A DNA stretch of 64,000 nt, from positions 24,437,257 to 24,501,256 of the forward strand of contig NC_086350.1 in NCBI RefSeq assembly GCF_036324505.1. Reading direction: 5' to 3'. Source of the stretch: Eleginops maclovinus. Its lineage: Eukaryota > Chordata > Actinopteri > Perciformes > Eleginopidae. The position numbers and the translations under genes are program-made. The notes beneath the pieces were generated by a model. It was given only the letters and a program-made list of their open reading frames with translations, did no database searches and was not told where the DNA came from. Shown here piece after piece: positions 35,115 to 46,485 of this stretch (position 1 is the stretch's first letter; the number at the start of each line of letters is the position of its first letter).

Positions 35115-38100
35115 AGTAAGTAAGCTGTACTTGGGGCGACGCTGCTTTAACTCGAACCTTCTAATCTGTGCATTGATCTTAATCTGTGTATACTTTATTA
35201 TTTTGGTTTCCTTGCTGCTTGAAATGACAGACTGGGGTGTATCAGAGTTGAAAAATGTCAACAAGAGCCCTCTTGTGGTCTGTGGTTAGGATTCTGAACA
35301 ATAAGGGTGTGGATATTCAGCATGGTTTGGACCAGATAAATATGTATTGAGTTCAGGATGACATATAGGCAGAGGCTGAAATAAAGAGTGTACTCTATCC
35401 CAATATATAACACTTTTCACAGTACCCTTGAGCACGACACACCAAACAATTCGACTCTACTCACTGCAGGTCGAATTCACAAATAATTGTGTAAGTTTTG
35501 CGGCAGGCTGAACCTAAAGTAAAAAGATAAGAAGAAACTGATTGATTCTGAAATCTGAAGCTCAGTCAAAACATTAGAATTAAATGTTCTCTCTGCCAGT
35601 GTTCTGCTTGATGTGTTCTTTGCATACAGCAAAAGTTAAACCTTGACACATGGATACTTGCAACCAGATGCATACATTTATTTTTACAATAATTTTTTTT
35701 TAAATCCTTTTATAGGACAGAGTCTAATGACACACCAAACACTCCCTGTATGAGAACGAGCGTATTGCTTAAGGAAGAAAGCCTGGGTTAACCATCTTTC
35801 TGGTACCCATTATCTCTGATTATGGTGAAAGGCTTTGGCCAGGTCAAAGTCAAAGATACCCTGGCTCTGTATCAAATGACATACTTCTGTGTTTCCTGTT
35901 GTTGAGTTCATAAGTGGATCAAATGTTTAGTGTGGAACTTTGGAAACTTCTGACATACAACAATCGCCATCTTGGCTAAGTAACTGAAGATATGTGACAA
36001 GCGACGATTTAGGTTGCTCCGATAAATAAAGCCAATAAAAGTTATACATGTGAGTTGTTTTTTTTACAATTTAGGAAACATACCACTGTACTGGAAGTCC
36101 CTGTCGTTTTTTTTAGGGTCAATTTAGCAGACTATAATGATATGGTACCGCAAGCGATCATTGCCAGCTAGCTAAATGCTAGCTGTTATCACTTCCGGTG
36201 AGGGTACAGCAGCAGTGTTTGATTTGATAATCTAAATTCCACAGTTCAAGGTGCACAACATGCAGCGTAATAAGGAAACCATCCCAATTGAGAAACAGCA
36301 CCTGCCTCTGTTAAACCTACCAAGATTGCAACATTAAATATGATCCCATAACACACACTTCTTACTATATTATAGATTCAAAAACTGTGCCGCATTTTTG
36401 AGAATAAGGACTGGTGACTGTTGACTACATTTCCCTCGTATGATTCTGTGGAAGGGGGTTGGGGGTGTTAATCCCCTTTGCATGTATGTTGCAGATCTGG
36501 AACTAGCCCATGAATGTATATGTCCCCTGACATATCCTGTGGGATGTACAGAGGGTGCCAAACCATAGCCGTGTTCACCGTACACCCAGATTAAATGCCA
36601 CCTTTGCATTAAATCTGGTTAAAAGCAGTCGTCGAGCAATAATGCACCTTGTGAAATCTGCTCTTTGTGACATTTATGGAGCCTATATCAAGAACAAGAA
36701 GAGAGAAAACATTGTGGAAGCATAGAGTGTGTCATTTATACAAGATAAAACATTTGAATGCACTCAACTTTATCCTCGAGCCTTTGGTAATACTGCAGAG
36801 AACCACACTGAATGGAATTGAAAGAGAATGATTAACCTAAGAATTACTTGAGATAATTAATTAATTCAAACTTTGGTATGATAGATTTCACTCCTATGCA
36901 AGATGAGCCCAGGAAAATCAGCCTGAAGTACATCCTTCAGCAATATAGGAATGTATTCTCGCACTTCAACGTGACCTTGGGCTTTGTGACTATCTTTCAC
37001 GAAGTCATCCTATATTTAAGTAACCATATTCTGGAGAGTTTGTTTGTGTATTTTCAAATGTTACCTTCAGAAAAGTGTGTTTACACATATGCTAACACTC
37101 TTTTAACAAGAGGTAGGGTTAGTGCATCCAAAGCGTGGACACTCCGAGGCCTTTAACGAAATGTGGATAACACATTTCAACTTTTTGAACTAAGACATTT
37201 TGACACATATCTTTTCTTGGTGGTAAATGTAGATGAAATATTAGGTTTTCTATCAACAAGGACACTACCAGTGAGTTAAGAGGATGTATTGAAATGTAAA
37301 CATGTTTACGATATATCATCTTATTTCAACAAGGAAAATCAGCCTAACCAGACCAGCAGTAGTGACATAATAAAGACCTTTGAAATGACAAGCTGTCCTG
37401 CTGATTGCCTCCTTAAGCACTCTTTAGTTTCCCAACAAGGTACACACATCAGATATACGTAGATAATGCAATCCAATGAGCCTGAAGCTCAGAGCTCTTT
37501 CTCATCTGCAGCAAACAGGAAACATTGTAAAAATGTGCCAAACCAATTGTACCTGTCCCTTTTAGATGAAGCTTTGTACTCTCTTTGTTCATTATTTTAT
37601 CATTTTGTTATAACTTCACTGTTTTCGTTAAATCGCATTGCTCATATCGACCTTTTTTCCAGTTGCTATTTCCAATGAATAGCAGCTTAGGGGTTATTTT
37701 CAACTACAGCAGGCAGGATACGTAATGGGTTCAGCTCATTATTTCAGTATGGTTGTAACCTTAAAGTTTTGGTTCACCCTCGCGTGTCTCATTGACTATT
37801 TTCCAGTTGCTATTTTTTTGCTCTTGCATATGTTTCAAAGTCAAATAATACATTAATCAGATCACTGATAGGAACAAGCACTATCAGAGACTAGATATAT
37901 TTGGAATTCATGAATTGATTCTCGGCCAATACAGCTTTAGAAGGACTCTACATATCTTCATTCCTATCTCTTGTTCACTATATATATTGTATTATTGCTA
38001 CAATGGGAAAATGGATTCGGGCCAAAATATTTGTTATAACTACGAAGTATTCCAAAAACCAAACTAACTGATGTGTTCTCTATTCTGTGTTTATTGATCA

Positions 38101-41100
38101 TTAACTACACACAAATCCATTGCCCTGACACAGTACATATGGCAACATCAAGCACTATTAATACCCTCTTAAAAACAGTTGGCAAATTTGGCGGTCATTG
38201 AGCAGTCCGAGCTGCCTTAAGGTCCTTGTGGTAACGGGCCTGAGGGCTAGACGGGCCATCTTAGTGTTTTCAAACTGGAAAGTCTCAGTTGTTTGAAAGT
38301 CTCACCTGGTATCTAAAGCCAGACAAGCTTGGGATGTCATCAATTTCATCTTTGGCCAAAAATGTACACAAGCTTTGATATGCGCTTCACGGAAAACCTC
38401 CTGGATTACTCGACCTGTGCTGTGAAGCCTTCGCTCGGCACGTTACATCACTATTAAATACATATGCCAAGTTCACACTACCAATTCTTTAAAGTTGTCC
38501 GATACACACTACACAACTTGTTGTCTTGTCAACAGAAGTATTAAAGTAATTTTGGTTTGCACACTGCACGAGTAACCAGTGACACATGGCCACACAATAC
38601 AATATCTCTCACCAGAAACCAAATAAACACACGTGACAAGGGGAAGCTTTGCCAGGTTTCTATGCACAAGGGTAAAATTGATCATAAAATAAACACTTTA
38701 AGGTGAATCATTAAATGCTAATTTAGAATTTAAGCAGTTTTTCAGAACATGCAGGCTGTCAACAAGATTATAAAGCACATCGCTGTGAGATCATTGTATT
38801 CAGAGAGCCTGCCTGGAACACTGCCCCACTTTTAGATTCTCAATGCCACTTCAATGCAGTACAGTAAAAAAAAAGTGACAGATGTGTGCCAGTGGAACAC
38901 AGGGCTTCAGGTACACCAAGGCTCCTCTTCTTTTGTGTCATAAAACGCTCTCTTTTATAGAACGGGGCGAGCTGACCGGCCTCCTGTTGAATTTTTTGAC
39001 ATTTATTTGATGCATGGACAGAGAGAGCCATGCACACATGAAAGAAAGCAGTCACTGAACTGAGGTTTCAGGGCTCAATTTCCATGATCGGCATTGATCA
39101 CGCTGCTCAGACCGAGGAAGAATGAATGAAGTAGTCAAAAGGGGTCACAAGCGCCTTCACTATTCGGCTACCTTTAAGAATAGTACTGATCTTATCAGTT
39201 TTACCTTTTATGTCATTATGTGCATTATAAGTGATCAGACAGACTTCACTTTTCTGCTACAAAAATGGTTGACATATGTTCCAGGAAAATTCATTCACAA
39301 GATACTTAGAATTGGTTTTTTCATGGTACATGTATCCTATAAACGCACACCAGCTCTATCTCATCAATCCTGACCCCACTGACAAGATGATATTCAGGTT
39401 AAAAACACATTCATGAAATCCAAGACTTGAGTTCCAGCAGATAATAATTTAAGGAAGTAGTTCCGGATGTATACTTTTTTGCCAAGGGAAATACATGGAT
39501 AGGACAATTGAAAAAAACCTCTTGTACCTATCCCTCCTGAAATGGATAGCCTTTTAGACACATCTTGATGAAGTTGAACTCAGTAGCAGCTATGGGGATC
39601 AAAAACTAGCTGAGTGAACTCACTGTTTACATGCACAATCATGACCCGTTTGTTTGGCATGCCGCCTATACCGGCTGTTTGCACATGTAAGATTACATTG
39701 TACCATGTGTTCTGGACCCTGGCTTAGCCTTTATCTTGTGACAAAAGAAACCCTAATATCTTATTTGGAGTGGATAGAGACCTGGGAACTGTTGTATGTG
39801 CACATTCAATCTTGGCTTTCACCTACGCCAGGGATGCCAATGTAAAGCTGTGTTTCTACCATATGTTTCGGCTCTTCACTCGACTCTACTCACCATGTTT
39901 CCACTCCAGATAGTACCTATTCAGTGATGGGTAGGGTAATCAGCTGTTAGCTGCATAGATGTGGTGTAAATGGGAGACTTCACAAATCCTTTCAGTGTAG
40001 TTTGTTGCCATTTTGTTTCAATCTGGGTTGATTAAGAAAAGGAAAATTCAAAACAGTAGTTTTATATCTGAAAAGCTGGGTTTGTGCAGGATTTCCAAAG
40101 ATGTGCTCCTGAAAAAAATCCATTCAGAACAGTGTTTAACTGAAGGGTATTTAAAAAAGGATCATGTACCAGGTACTTTACTCAAGTGGAAAACCAAAAA
40201 ACGGTTGAGACATGTCGAGTCAAGTGTAGTAGAGTCATACATTGCATTAACTACTGTATGTCGCTCCTCAGGTCCAGTATGAAATATGTCAACAACTATA
40301 GGATGGATTGCCATATAATGTCCTACAGACAGTCACTGTTCCCCAGATAATGTATCCTACTGACTTGTCATCCCCTTACTTTCACACTAGTGCCACTATG
40401 AGGTTGACATTTATGTTTTTGAGTGAAAAATCTCAACAAATACAGTTAGATTAATTGCCATTAATGTGTTACAAAATTCATGTTCCCAATATATCCTGAA
40501 TGTAATTTGTCCATCAACTTGGTTTATGACCAAATTCTTGTAAAAATAATGTAATTCCCATTAGCGACAGCTGTATTTCTGGTTGGCAATTGCATTAATT
40601 AGCATGTTAGCATGCAAACAAGCTATACTAAGATTGCAAGCACAGTAAATATCTGCTAAATATCCGCATGCTAGCATTGTCCATACCTTCATTGTTAAAA
40701 TAAGCATGTAGAAATGAGCACTTAGCTCAAAACAATGCTGTGCCTACGTATTCAGCATGGCTGGAGTTTTGTTGCTGTTGATGTCTGCTATGCACATGTG
40801 CATTGTCAACTCAAATTATGGACTGGTGAGTAGAACAAAAAAAAAGTTAATAAATCAAAATGATAATCTATAAACTGATATGAAAGGGAGTGACTGATGG
40901 TTTAAAGGATAATGTGTGCTCTTGTTTTTCTGGTGATCCAATATACAAGCCAATGGACTTTCCTTGCTTTCACTGTCTCTTCCCATAATGGCAAAGTGCT
41001 ATCATATAAATCTTAAGGCTGATAGCAAGGTTCTGAGAAACAGAGACAAAAGGAGACACAATAAACATTTAACATTGATACACTTATTACCGGCGAAGCA

Positions 41101-41884
41101 ATCCCGCTCTACTTTGTAACATTACCTAAGTAAAGTGCCAGCCATTATTGGGCTGAATGGCCAAACCTTTTATCTAATGCCATATAATATAATAATATGA
41201 TACTTTATTGATCCTCACCAGGAAAAAACGTGTTTTCTCGTGCCATGGTTCACAAAGAGGTTAGAGGTCAATGCCAGCTTTACAGGAGCAGCAGAAGACC
41301 TGTTGGAGCTTCTATTAAGTGATAAATTTAGCATTGGGGCCTCATGCGAAGCCATTTGAATGCCAGAGTTTCTTCTTTCTCAGAATTCAGCATTGTTGTA
41401 ACTCTTTTCTAAATGTTCTATCTAAATTCAGCTGAGGTATCTGGACTTTAAAGATAATTCAACTTAATGACCCAGAATCTAGCAAAATAATCACCAAGTT
41501 GGCAACACAGAGAGCCTGTACCTTCATGAATCACTCTGAAGCCACTCCATGGCTCTATAAATGACGACCATTGATATTATTAGTACTTACAGTTGTATTC
41601 GGGTGATCCAATGATCAGACGGGCAGAGTGGGCAGGTAGACATGCAGGTAGAAAGACAGGCAGGTTGTCCAATTACATTGACGCTGACATTTGATGGTCA
41701 TACATTCTAGCATTTACTAAGATCCTTATCACGTATACACATAGCAATATTAGCATTCATTTAAGGTTTTGAGCGTCTTTATCCATCCAGGGATTAAAGC
41801 AAAAAAAAATCCTGAGCCTGAACTTTTTAGACTCATGCAAACAACTATATACATGTATGCAGATTATTGTATAGTGTTCACAAT
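35115..41884. other. Intergenic region right of the copia element
   Basis: About 6.8 kb of AT-rich sequence with no recognised gene on either strand; the open frames are short and show no known domain. A 17-bp phrase TTTTCCAGTTGCTATTT recurs at about 37657 and 37800. Palindromic words built on GCTAGC or CATGCTAGCAT occur near 36168-36185 and 40595-40680. ACTTTATTGATCC near 41203 resembles the tail of a common fish interspersed repeat. Confidence 0.5.
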
Positions 41885-41985
41885 GGTTCCCAAACTGGGG
41901 GCCATGGCCCCCTTCCGTGGCCGTGACCCCCCTGGTGCCCCCCTTTTGATAAAAACACTCTTAAATAGTGAATTTTGAGCATGCT
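41885..41985. mobile_element. hAT-like terminal sequence
   Basis: Starts CAATGGTTCCCAAACTGGGG, close to the terminal inverted repeats of many hAT elements (CAGTGGTTC...), and includes the 16-bp perfect palindrome GGGGGCCATGGCCCCC (41897-41912). It lies about 340 bp beyond the stop of the hAT transposase gene and could be that element's end, but I did not find a matching inverted copy on the other side. Confidence 0.5.
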
Positions 41986-42321
41986 GTAGTAAATGCACTC
42001 TGAAATTTAGGGTACATTAAAAGGACTGATTTACTTTTCAAACAGTTTTAATAAATCAAATAATTCAACAATTTCAACATTTCAATAACTTTGAACTTTG
42101 TTCATCAGAAATAAAATGGCAAATTAAATACACAGATGTTAATAAAACCAATAGAAAGTTATATCAAGTAATATCAAAACAAGTAATCAAAAACATTAAC
42201 TCCTACATGAAATGATAACTTAAATCAAATAGAAAGAAATAAACAAAGTGCATTTGTATCTCCAAAGTACTTTTTAGTGGGGTTTAAGTTATCAAAACTA
42301 GATTCAAAAAATGAAAGTGCT

Positions 42322-43757
42322 CTATTTTTTCCTCTTTTTTCCGGGTTCTGAGTCATCCGAACTCTTCCTTTTTCCAGAGGTAGTTGAGGCTATTGAAGAG
42401 GATTTCTTGGCTGGACCATGAAACAGAGAAAATAACTTTGGTTGCCCAGAGGATGCAGTGGATGGCCCAAAGGAGGAGGCAGAGGGCCCAGATGAGGAAG
42501 CAGAGGGCCCAGATGAGAAGGCAGAGGGCCCAGATGAGGAGGCAGAGGGCCCAGATGAGGAGGCAGAGGGCCCAGATGAGGAGGCGGAAGGCTTATTAGT
42601 TGCCCCAGACGAGGAGGCAGAGGGCCCAGAGGAGGAGCTGGATGGCTTTTTAGCTGCCCCAGAGGAGGTGGTGGAGGGCCCAGTGGGTCGAAAAGGTCTT
42701 GTTTTTGCAGAGGAGATGGTCTTTGGTGAAGGTCTGGTTGGTCTAGGTGAGGCAGCTGGCCTAGTGGAGGAAGAGGATGGCCCTTTTGATTTCTTCGCCT
42801 GGGTCACTATTCTGTTTGCCACCGCTGTAGACCTCACCCTCATGGCCTCACTCATCCTTTTCTCCCTCATTCCCTGTTCTCTTGCCTTCTTTTTCTCTAG
42901 GTGGAGTTGGTATGTTTTATAGGAGGAAAGGCAAGAATTCCTTAAAGGCTGGTCAATTAACATTGTTGAGGCCGTCCACTTCCTGGCTTTCATTGTTGAC
43001 TTAATTATGGCGAGGCTCTCATACGTTTCCACATCCATCCTGCACCTGTCTGCCTCCAGTATGTCATCCATTATGTTGAAAGACCCCTCCACCAGCGGGC
43101 CTGTGAAAATTGAAAGAAGGGCTTTCACAAGTTTGATCAGGGTTGGGTATCTCACACCTCTTTCTGAATTTCTTAGAAGTGCCACCTGACTCCACCAGTC
43201 CACATCCACTCGGCTGTTTTCTTCAACATAGGTATTGGCCAGAGGTACCAGGTCAGCATCTATTTGGTATGCACGAACCTCCTCCCGCAGTGGGCCGAGT
43301 GCTTCAGGTGGAACCACATTAGGCAAGGCCTTCCCTAATGCCATGAATGCTGAACCTAAGGAGTCACACTGTATGAGGGATGGGGTCAGAGCCGAGAGTG
43401 AGGTGACCATGTGGTTGTCGAGGGGAAGGTTTTTGAGTAGAAACTCTGCTGCCTTCATGTAGCCCTCTCTGAGGGAGTTGTACAAGTTTCCAACCCACAG
43501 TGTCTTCGCCACACGGGCCTTGGTCATGGCAGAGTATCCATATTTTCCAACACACAGGGATTTGTTAGGCAGCTGTAACGCTGCATCCCGTACATTGATC
43601 TTGAGGATCTCTTTGACACTCAGGGGGATAGCTCCTGGCTTCATGAATTTGCTTAGCAGCTCTCTTACCAGTGCCAACATTTCAACATGCAACAAGTGCA
43701 CCATTGGTTTCTCATGTTGCAGTTTTTTCAGAAATGCCTGAAATGTTGGAAGGACAC
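42322..43757 (-). CDS. hAT transposase exon 3 (rest of core, hATC region, Ser-rich tail)
   Basis: 1436 bp from GVLPTFQAFLKKLQ to the TAG stop at 42324-42322. Contains the hATC dimerisation region and a tail of GPSASSS repeats encoded by a 21-bp minisatellite, then KRKSSDDSEPGKKRKK, a likely nuclear localisation signal. Confidence 0.78.
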
Positions 43758-46199
43758 CTGTAAACATACAAAAAACATTTAGGCATGTTTCCATTAGTTG
43801 TAATTAAAACTTAGAACAAGACATCAGTTACTACTATGCAACTAGGTAATTACAGTACAGTTACTAACTATACAATGCTGTAAGGAATTCTCTTGAGGTG
43901 GATTACTTTTGTTGAAAAATAGACCTAACTGTTCCATTTGCACCTTGTCTTAACTAAAAAGCTATGCCATCCAGGAGAGCTGGGCCATTACCACCAAGTA
44001 ATAAATAAATGTATGTAAACTAGCCATGGATTTTCCTACTCATTCAAGATACCTCTGAACAGGTCAATCAAGACTGTGAGCCTATCAAAATCTGTGAATA
44101 GCACAGAGATGCGTTCCTTCCGGCTCTGGTTTGTTTGGGTCCTGGATGCTGTGGCCTGTTCTCCTTGCAGAACCTCTATTCTGGCCCTTTCCTGAGGCGA
44201 GACCTCGTGCCTTTCAAGGACTTGTTTGAGTAACTTTCTGGAGTGCACACACACACACACCCACGTTATGCTCCCTCTTATAAAACCATATGGGGATTAA
44301 GGCTGCATGTTATAACATACAGCATTATAGACAATACACTAATACATCCCTATTTTATTTTTTTAATGAAAAAAAAAACTGTCAGTAATGCAATATTTTT
44401 ATCATATCATCATACAGCATATAGCTGGCAGTTTCATGTGTTGCATTAACTACAGCAATACTATAAAGCCGTTATAGCCACTATTAAAAAAAACAGCTTG
44501 ATTCTGCACTACAACACATTTTCTCATAAGGGAAGGCTATAGGCCAGAATATAACACATGTTCAAAAAAAGAAAAGAAAAAAGCTCCTTAAAAAGGAAGG
44601 TCGTTTTATTTTCGCGCAAGACAAAATAGTTATATATCAACTATCAATCCCAACGGGGTGCTGCTGAATGACAGCGCAAGGGATAAGACGCGGCTCGTAG
44701 GTGTAGGTTTCGGATGTTGTCAACATTTAAAAGCACGCATGTATGCCAGGTAACCGCACGGGTGAGCAAATAAAGAGGACCTCTGCTGTGTACTCTGTGT
44801 TATTTTGCTCATAGAAACGACTAGGCTAAAACTACACAAGTCCCGACTTTGTGTCCGACTTTTACATTGGGTTTCGCCGCACACAAAGACAATCGCAATT
44901 GTCGTAAGGGGGGGTCTCAGCCGAGAATCGGACACGATAGTCGCGTATTTTGAGCCAGGCTGAGAGGCTATACTGTGACAAATACGATTTAATTCACACA
45001 CATTTTTAAATGCTTTGTACCTACCTGTATTTAAGCTCTTCGCCCGGATCCAGTAGGTTGTAGTAGTGCACAATCAGGACATCCAGGAGTTCTCTCACCC
45101 TATTGCACACCTCCAACATCTGCAGGAACCTGTTACTGATGGGCCTGATCAAGCTCTTCGGTGTAAGATGGAGTAATCTCTGGAATTCCGAAAATATTTC
45201 TTTCTGTTTCGGAGACTTCTCTATGTCATAAAACACATCCGAGCAGAAATCTTCCACCTCTGCCTTGAAAGGGCTCATCATGGCTTTTGCACCGTTAGAA
45301 ACCATATGGACTGTGTCGCCAGATATATCCAGCAGGTGCGGGTTCTCCCTGCGCAACTGTGTCTCGAGACCGGACTTCTTTCCCCGCATAACCGCACAAT
45401 TGTCCAGTAAAATACTGGTCACCTGCTGCCGCCCTAAACCATAGGACTGCAGCACATCCTTCAATTCCTGGGTAAGTGCTGCAGCATTGGCTATGTTCAT
45501 TTTTCGACTAGCGAGGTGTTGCGTTTTAACAGCATTTTCCTCATTGTCAAAAAAACGAACAAGAACATTGAGGACTTTATCCATGTTATTATTGGTGGCC
45601 TCGTCGACGTTCAGGGAAAACATGTTGTTTTTCAGTTTGGTGGAAATTTGCCTTTTAAACTCAGGTGTTATCCCGTGAGTGTTGAAATAGCTGGCCAGCT
45701 GATTTGAAATGGACATTTTACTTAGTGCAATTTTATCTTCCGCTACTTTTTTACACAGCTCGACCAGGGGTTGTGATAGCGTGAAGGAGAGGTCGTGTTC
45801 TGCGAGAAATGCACACACCCGTATTTTTAACTCACACACACGGTCAGTTATGGAAGCCGGTACATCAGATGTTGTTGTTGCTCCTGGTAAACGCGTCGTG
45901 TGTGGGACAGCACGAACAGCAGCTAGGTGACGAGGGTCTGATTCGTGTTTACGAAGAACCTTTTTGCCGCTGGATGCATATATTAGCCTCCTGGAGCACA
46001 GCGTGCAGAAGCAAGCGCCTGTCTCACTCAACTTCTTACACCAACTGCTAAATGGTTTGCCATCTCGTCCAATCTCCTCCAGCCATACCCAGCGCCATTT
46101 ATTTTTCAGACCTTTATCTATCTCGAGGGTATTTTCCCCTGGTTTCATGTACTGCATCGCGCCTGCTCCTATGCCCCTCTCTCCATTAACTACAGTCAC
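42322..46199 (-). CDS. hAT-superfamily transposase gene, three exons, uninterrupted (931 codons plus stop)
   Basis: Exons on the minus strand are 46199-45025, 44237-44053 and 43757-42322. Both introns are GT-AG and the frame is kept across both joins, giving 931 residues. A BED-like zinc finger has C65, C68, H85 and H91 (CTLC...HESDPRH). The RNase H-like core has LNVDEATNNN (D199) and SILLDNCAVMRGKKSGLE (D266). The C-terminal hAT dimerisation segment is RYPTLIKLVKALLSIFTG, followed by PLVEGSF, whose Glu (about residue 677) sits where hAT enzymes have the catalytic Glu. The last 130 or so residues are Ser/Pro-rich with seven-residue repeats and end in a basic patch. A transposase would cut and paste its element; an alternative is a domesticated host gene. 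I infer the introns from splice signals and frame. Confidence 0.78.
42464..42589 (-). repeat. 21-bp minisatellite inside the transposase coding sequence
   Basis: Six adjacent 21-bp units based on GGCCCAGATGAGGAGGCAGAG on the plus strand; most differ by one or two bases. Each unit codes for GPSASSS on the minus strand. Related, less regular units continue to about 42680. Confidence 0.85.
44053..44237 (-). CDS. hAT transposase exon 2
   Basis: 185 bp reading KLLKQVLERHEVSPQERARI onward to DLFRG. The acceptor GCACTCCAG follows a TG-rich tract; the donor is GTATCT. Predicted helical, charged insertion between core segments. Confidence 0.7.
45025..46199 (-). CDS. hAT transposase exon 1 (zinc finger and first part of catalytic core)
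   Basis: 391 codons plus two bases, from ATG (46199-46197) to AG|GTAGGT. It includes the BED-like finger and the first two acidic residues of the core. The start is the first Met in a frame that is open up to there, with CCAAT and GC boxes 70-145 bp upstream. Confidence 0.75.
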
Positions 46200-46261
46200 A
46201 GCCTTCGTAGTAAGAGAGTAGGCCTATCTGTGCTACAGTTTAGTTGATCGAGGCGCGTTGT

Positions 46262-46347
46262 GTTAAGGCCCGCCCCGTTTTGCTTCTGATTGGCTAACAC
46301 TGTTTAACATCAGAACTGGACAGCGGCGCTTCTTTCCTACCATTGGC
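46262..46347 (-). promoter_or_regulatory. Promoter-like sequence upstream of the hAT transposase
   Basis: On the minus strand, read toward the gene, there is CCAATGG (46346-46340), AGCCAATCAG (46295-46286) and GGGGCGGGC (46277-46269), then the ATG 70 nt further. CCAAT and GC boxes in this order and spacing resemble a TATA-less RNA polymerase II promoter. Confidence 0.45.
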
Positions 46348-46379
46348 AGAGAACGAACAGACTCGAAAGCCGTGGAGTT

Positions 46380-46485
46380 ATCACGTTTTGGGTTTAAAAA
46401 AAAAAAAAAAAAAAAATTTTTTTTCCACTCCAAGTGCTGCAGGCCGGAAATCCGGCCCGGGGCCGGAATACTTTAATCCATGTCC
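46380..46485. repeat. A21/T9 tract and CCGG-rich palindromic segment
   Basis: A run of about 21 A followed by 9 T (from about 46396) is followed by GGCCGGAAATCCGGCCC and GGGGCCGG, overlapping small inverted repeats. It resembles subterminal sequence of hAT elements and may belong to the end of the transposase element. Confidence 0.4.

Noticed and set aside
30550..35119. Target-site duplication of the copia element
   Set aside because: The 5 bases outside the LTRs are GACAC and AGTAA, which do not match, and shifting the ends by one or two bases does not help.
42458..42922. 154-residue plus-strand frame rich in EEAEGPD repeats
   Set aside because: It is the reverse strand of the 21-bp minisatellite in the transposase tail; the minus strand holds the conserved protein.
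41885..46485. Complete hAT element with paired termini around the transposase
   Set aside because: A hAT-like start exists at 41885, but no inverted partner such as CCAGTTTGGGAACCATTG and no shared 8-bp duplication were found up to 47 kb, so only the gene and a possible end are annotated.
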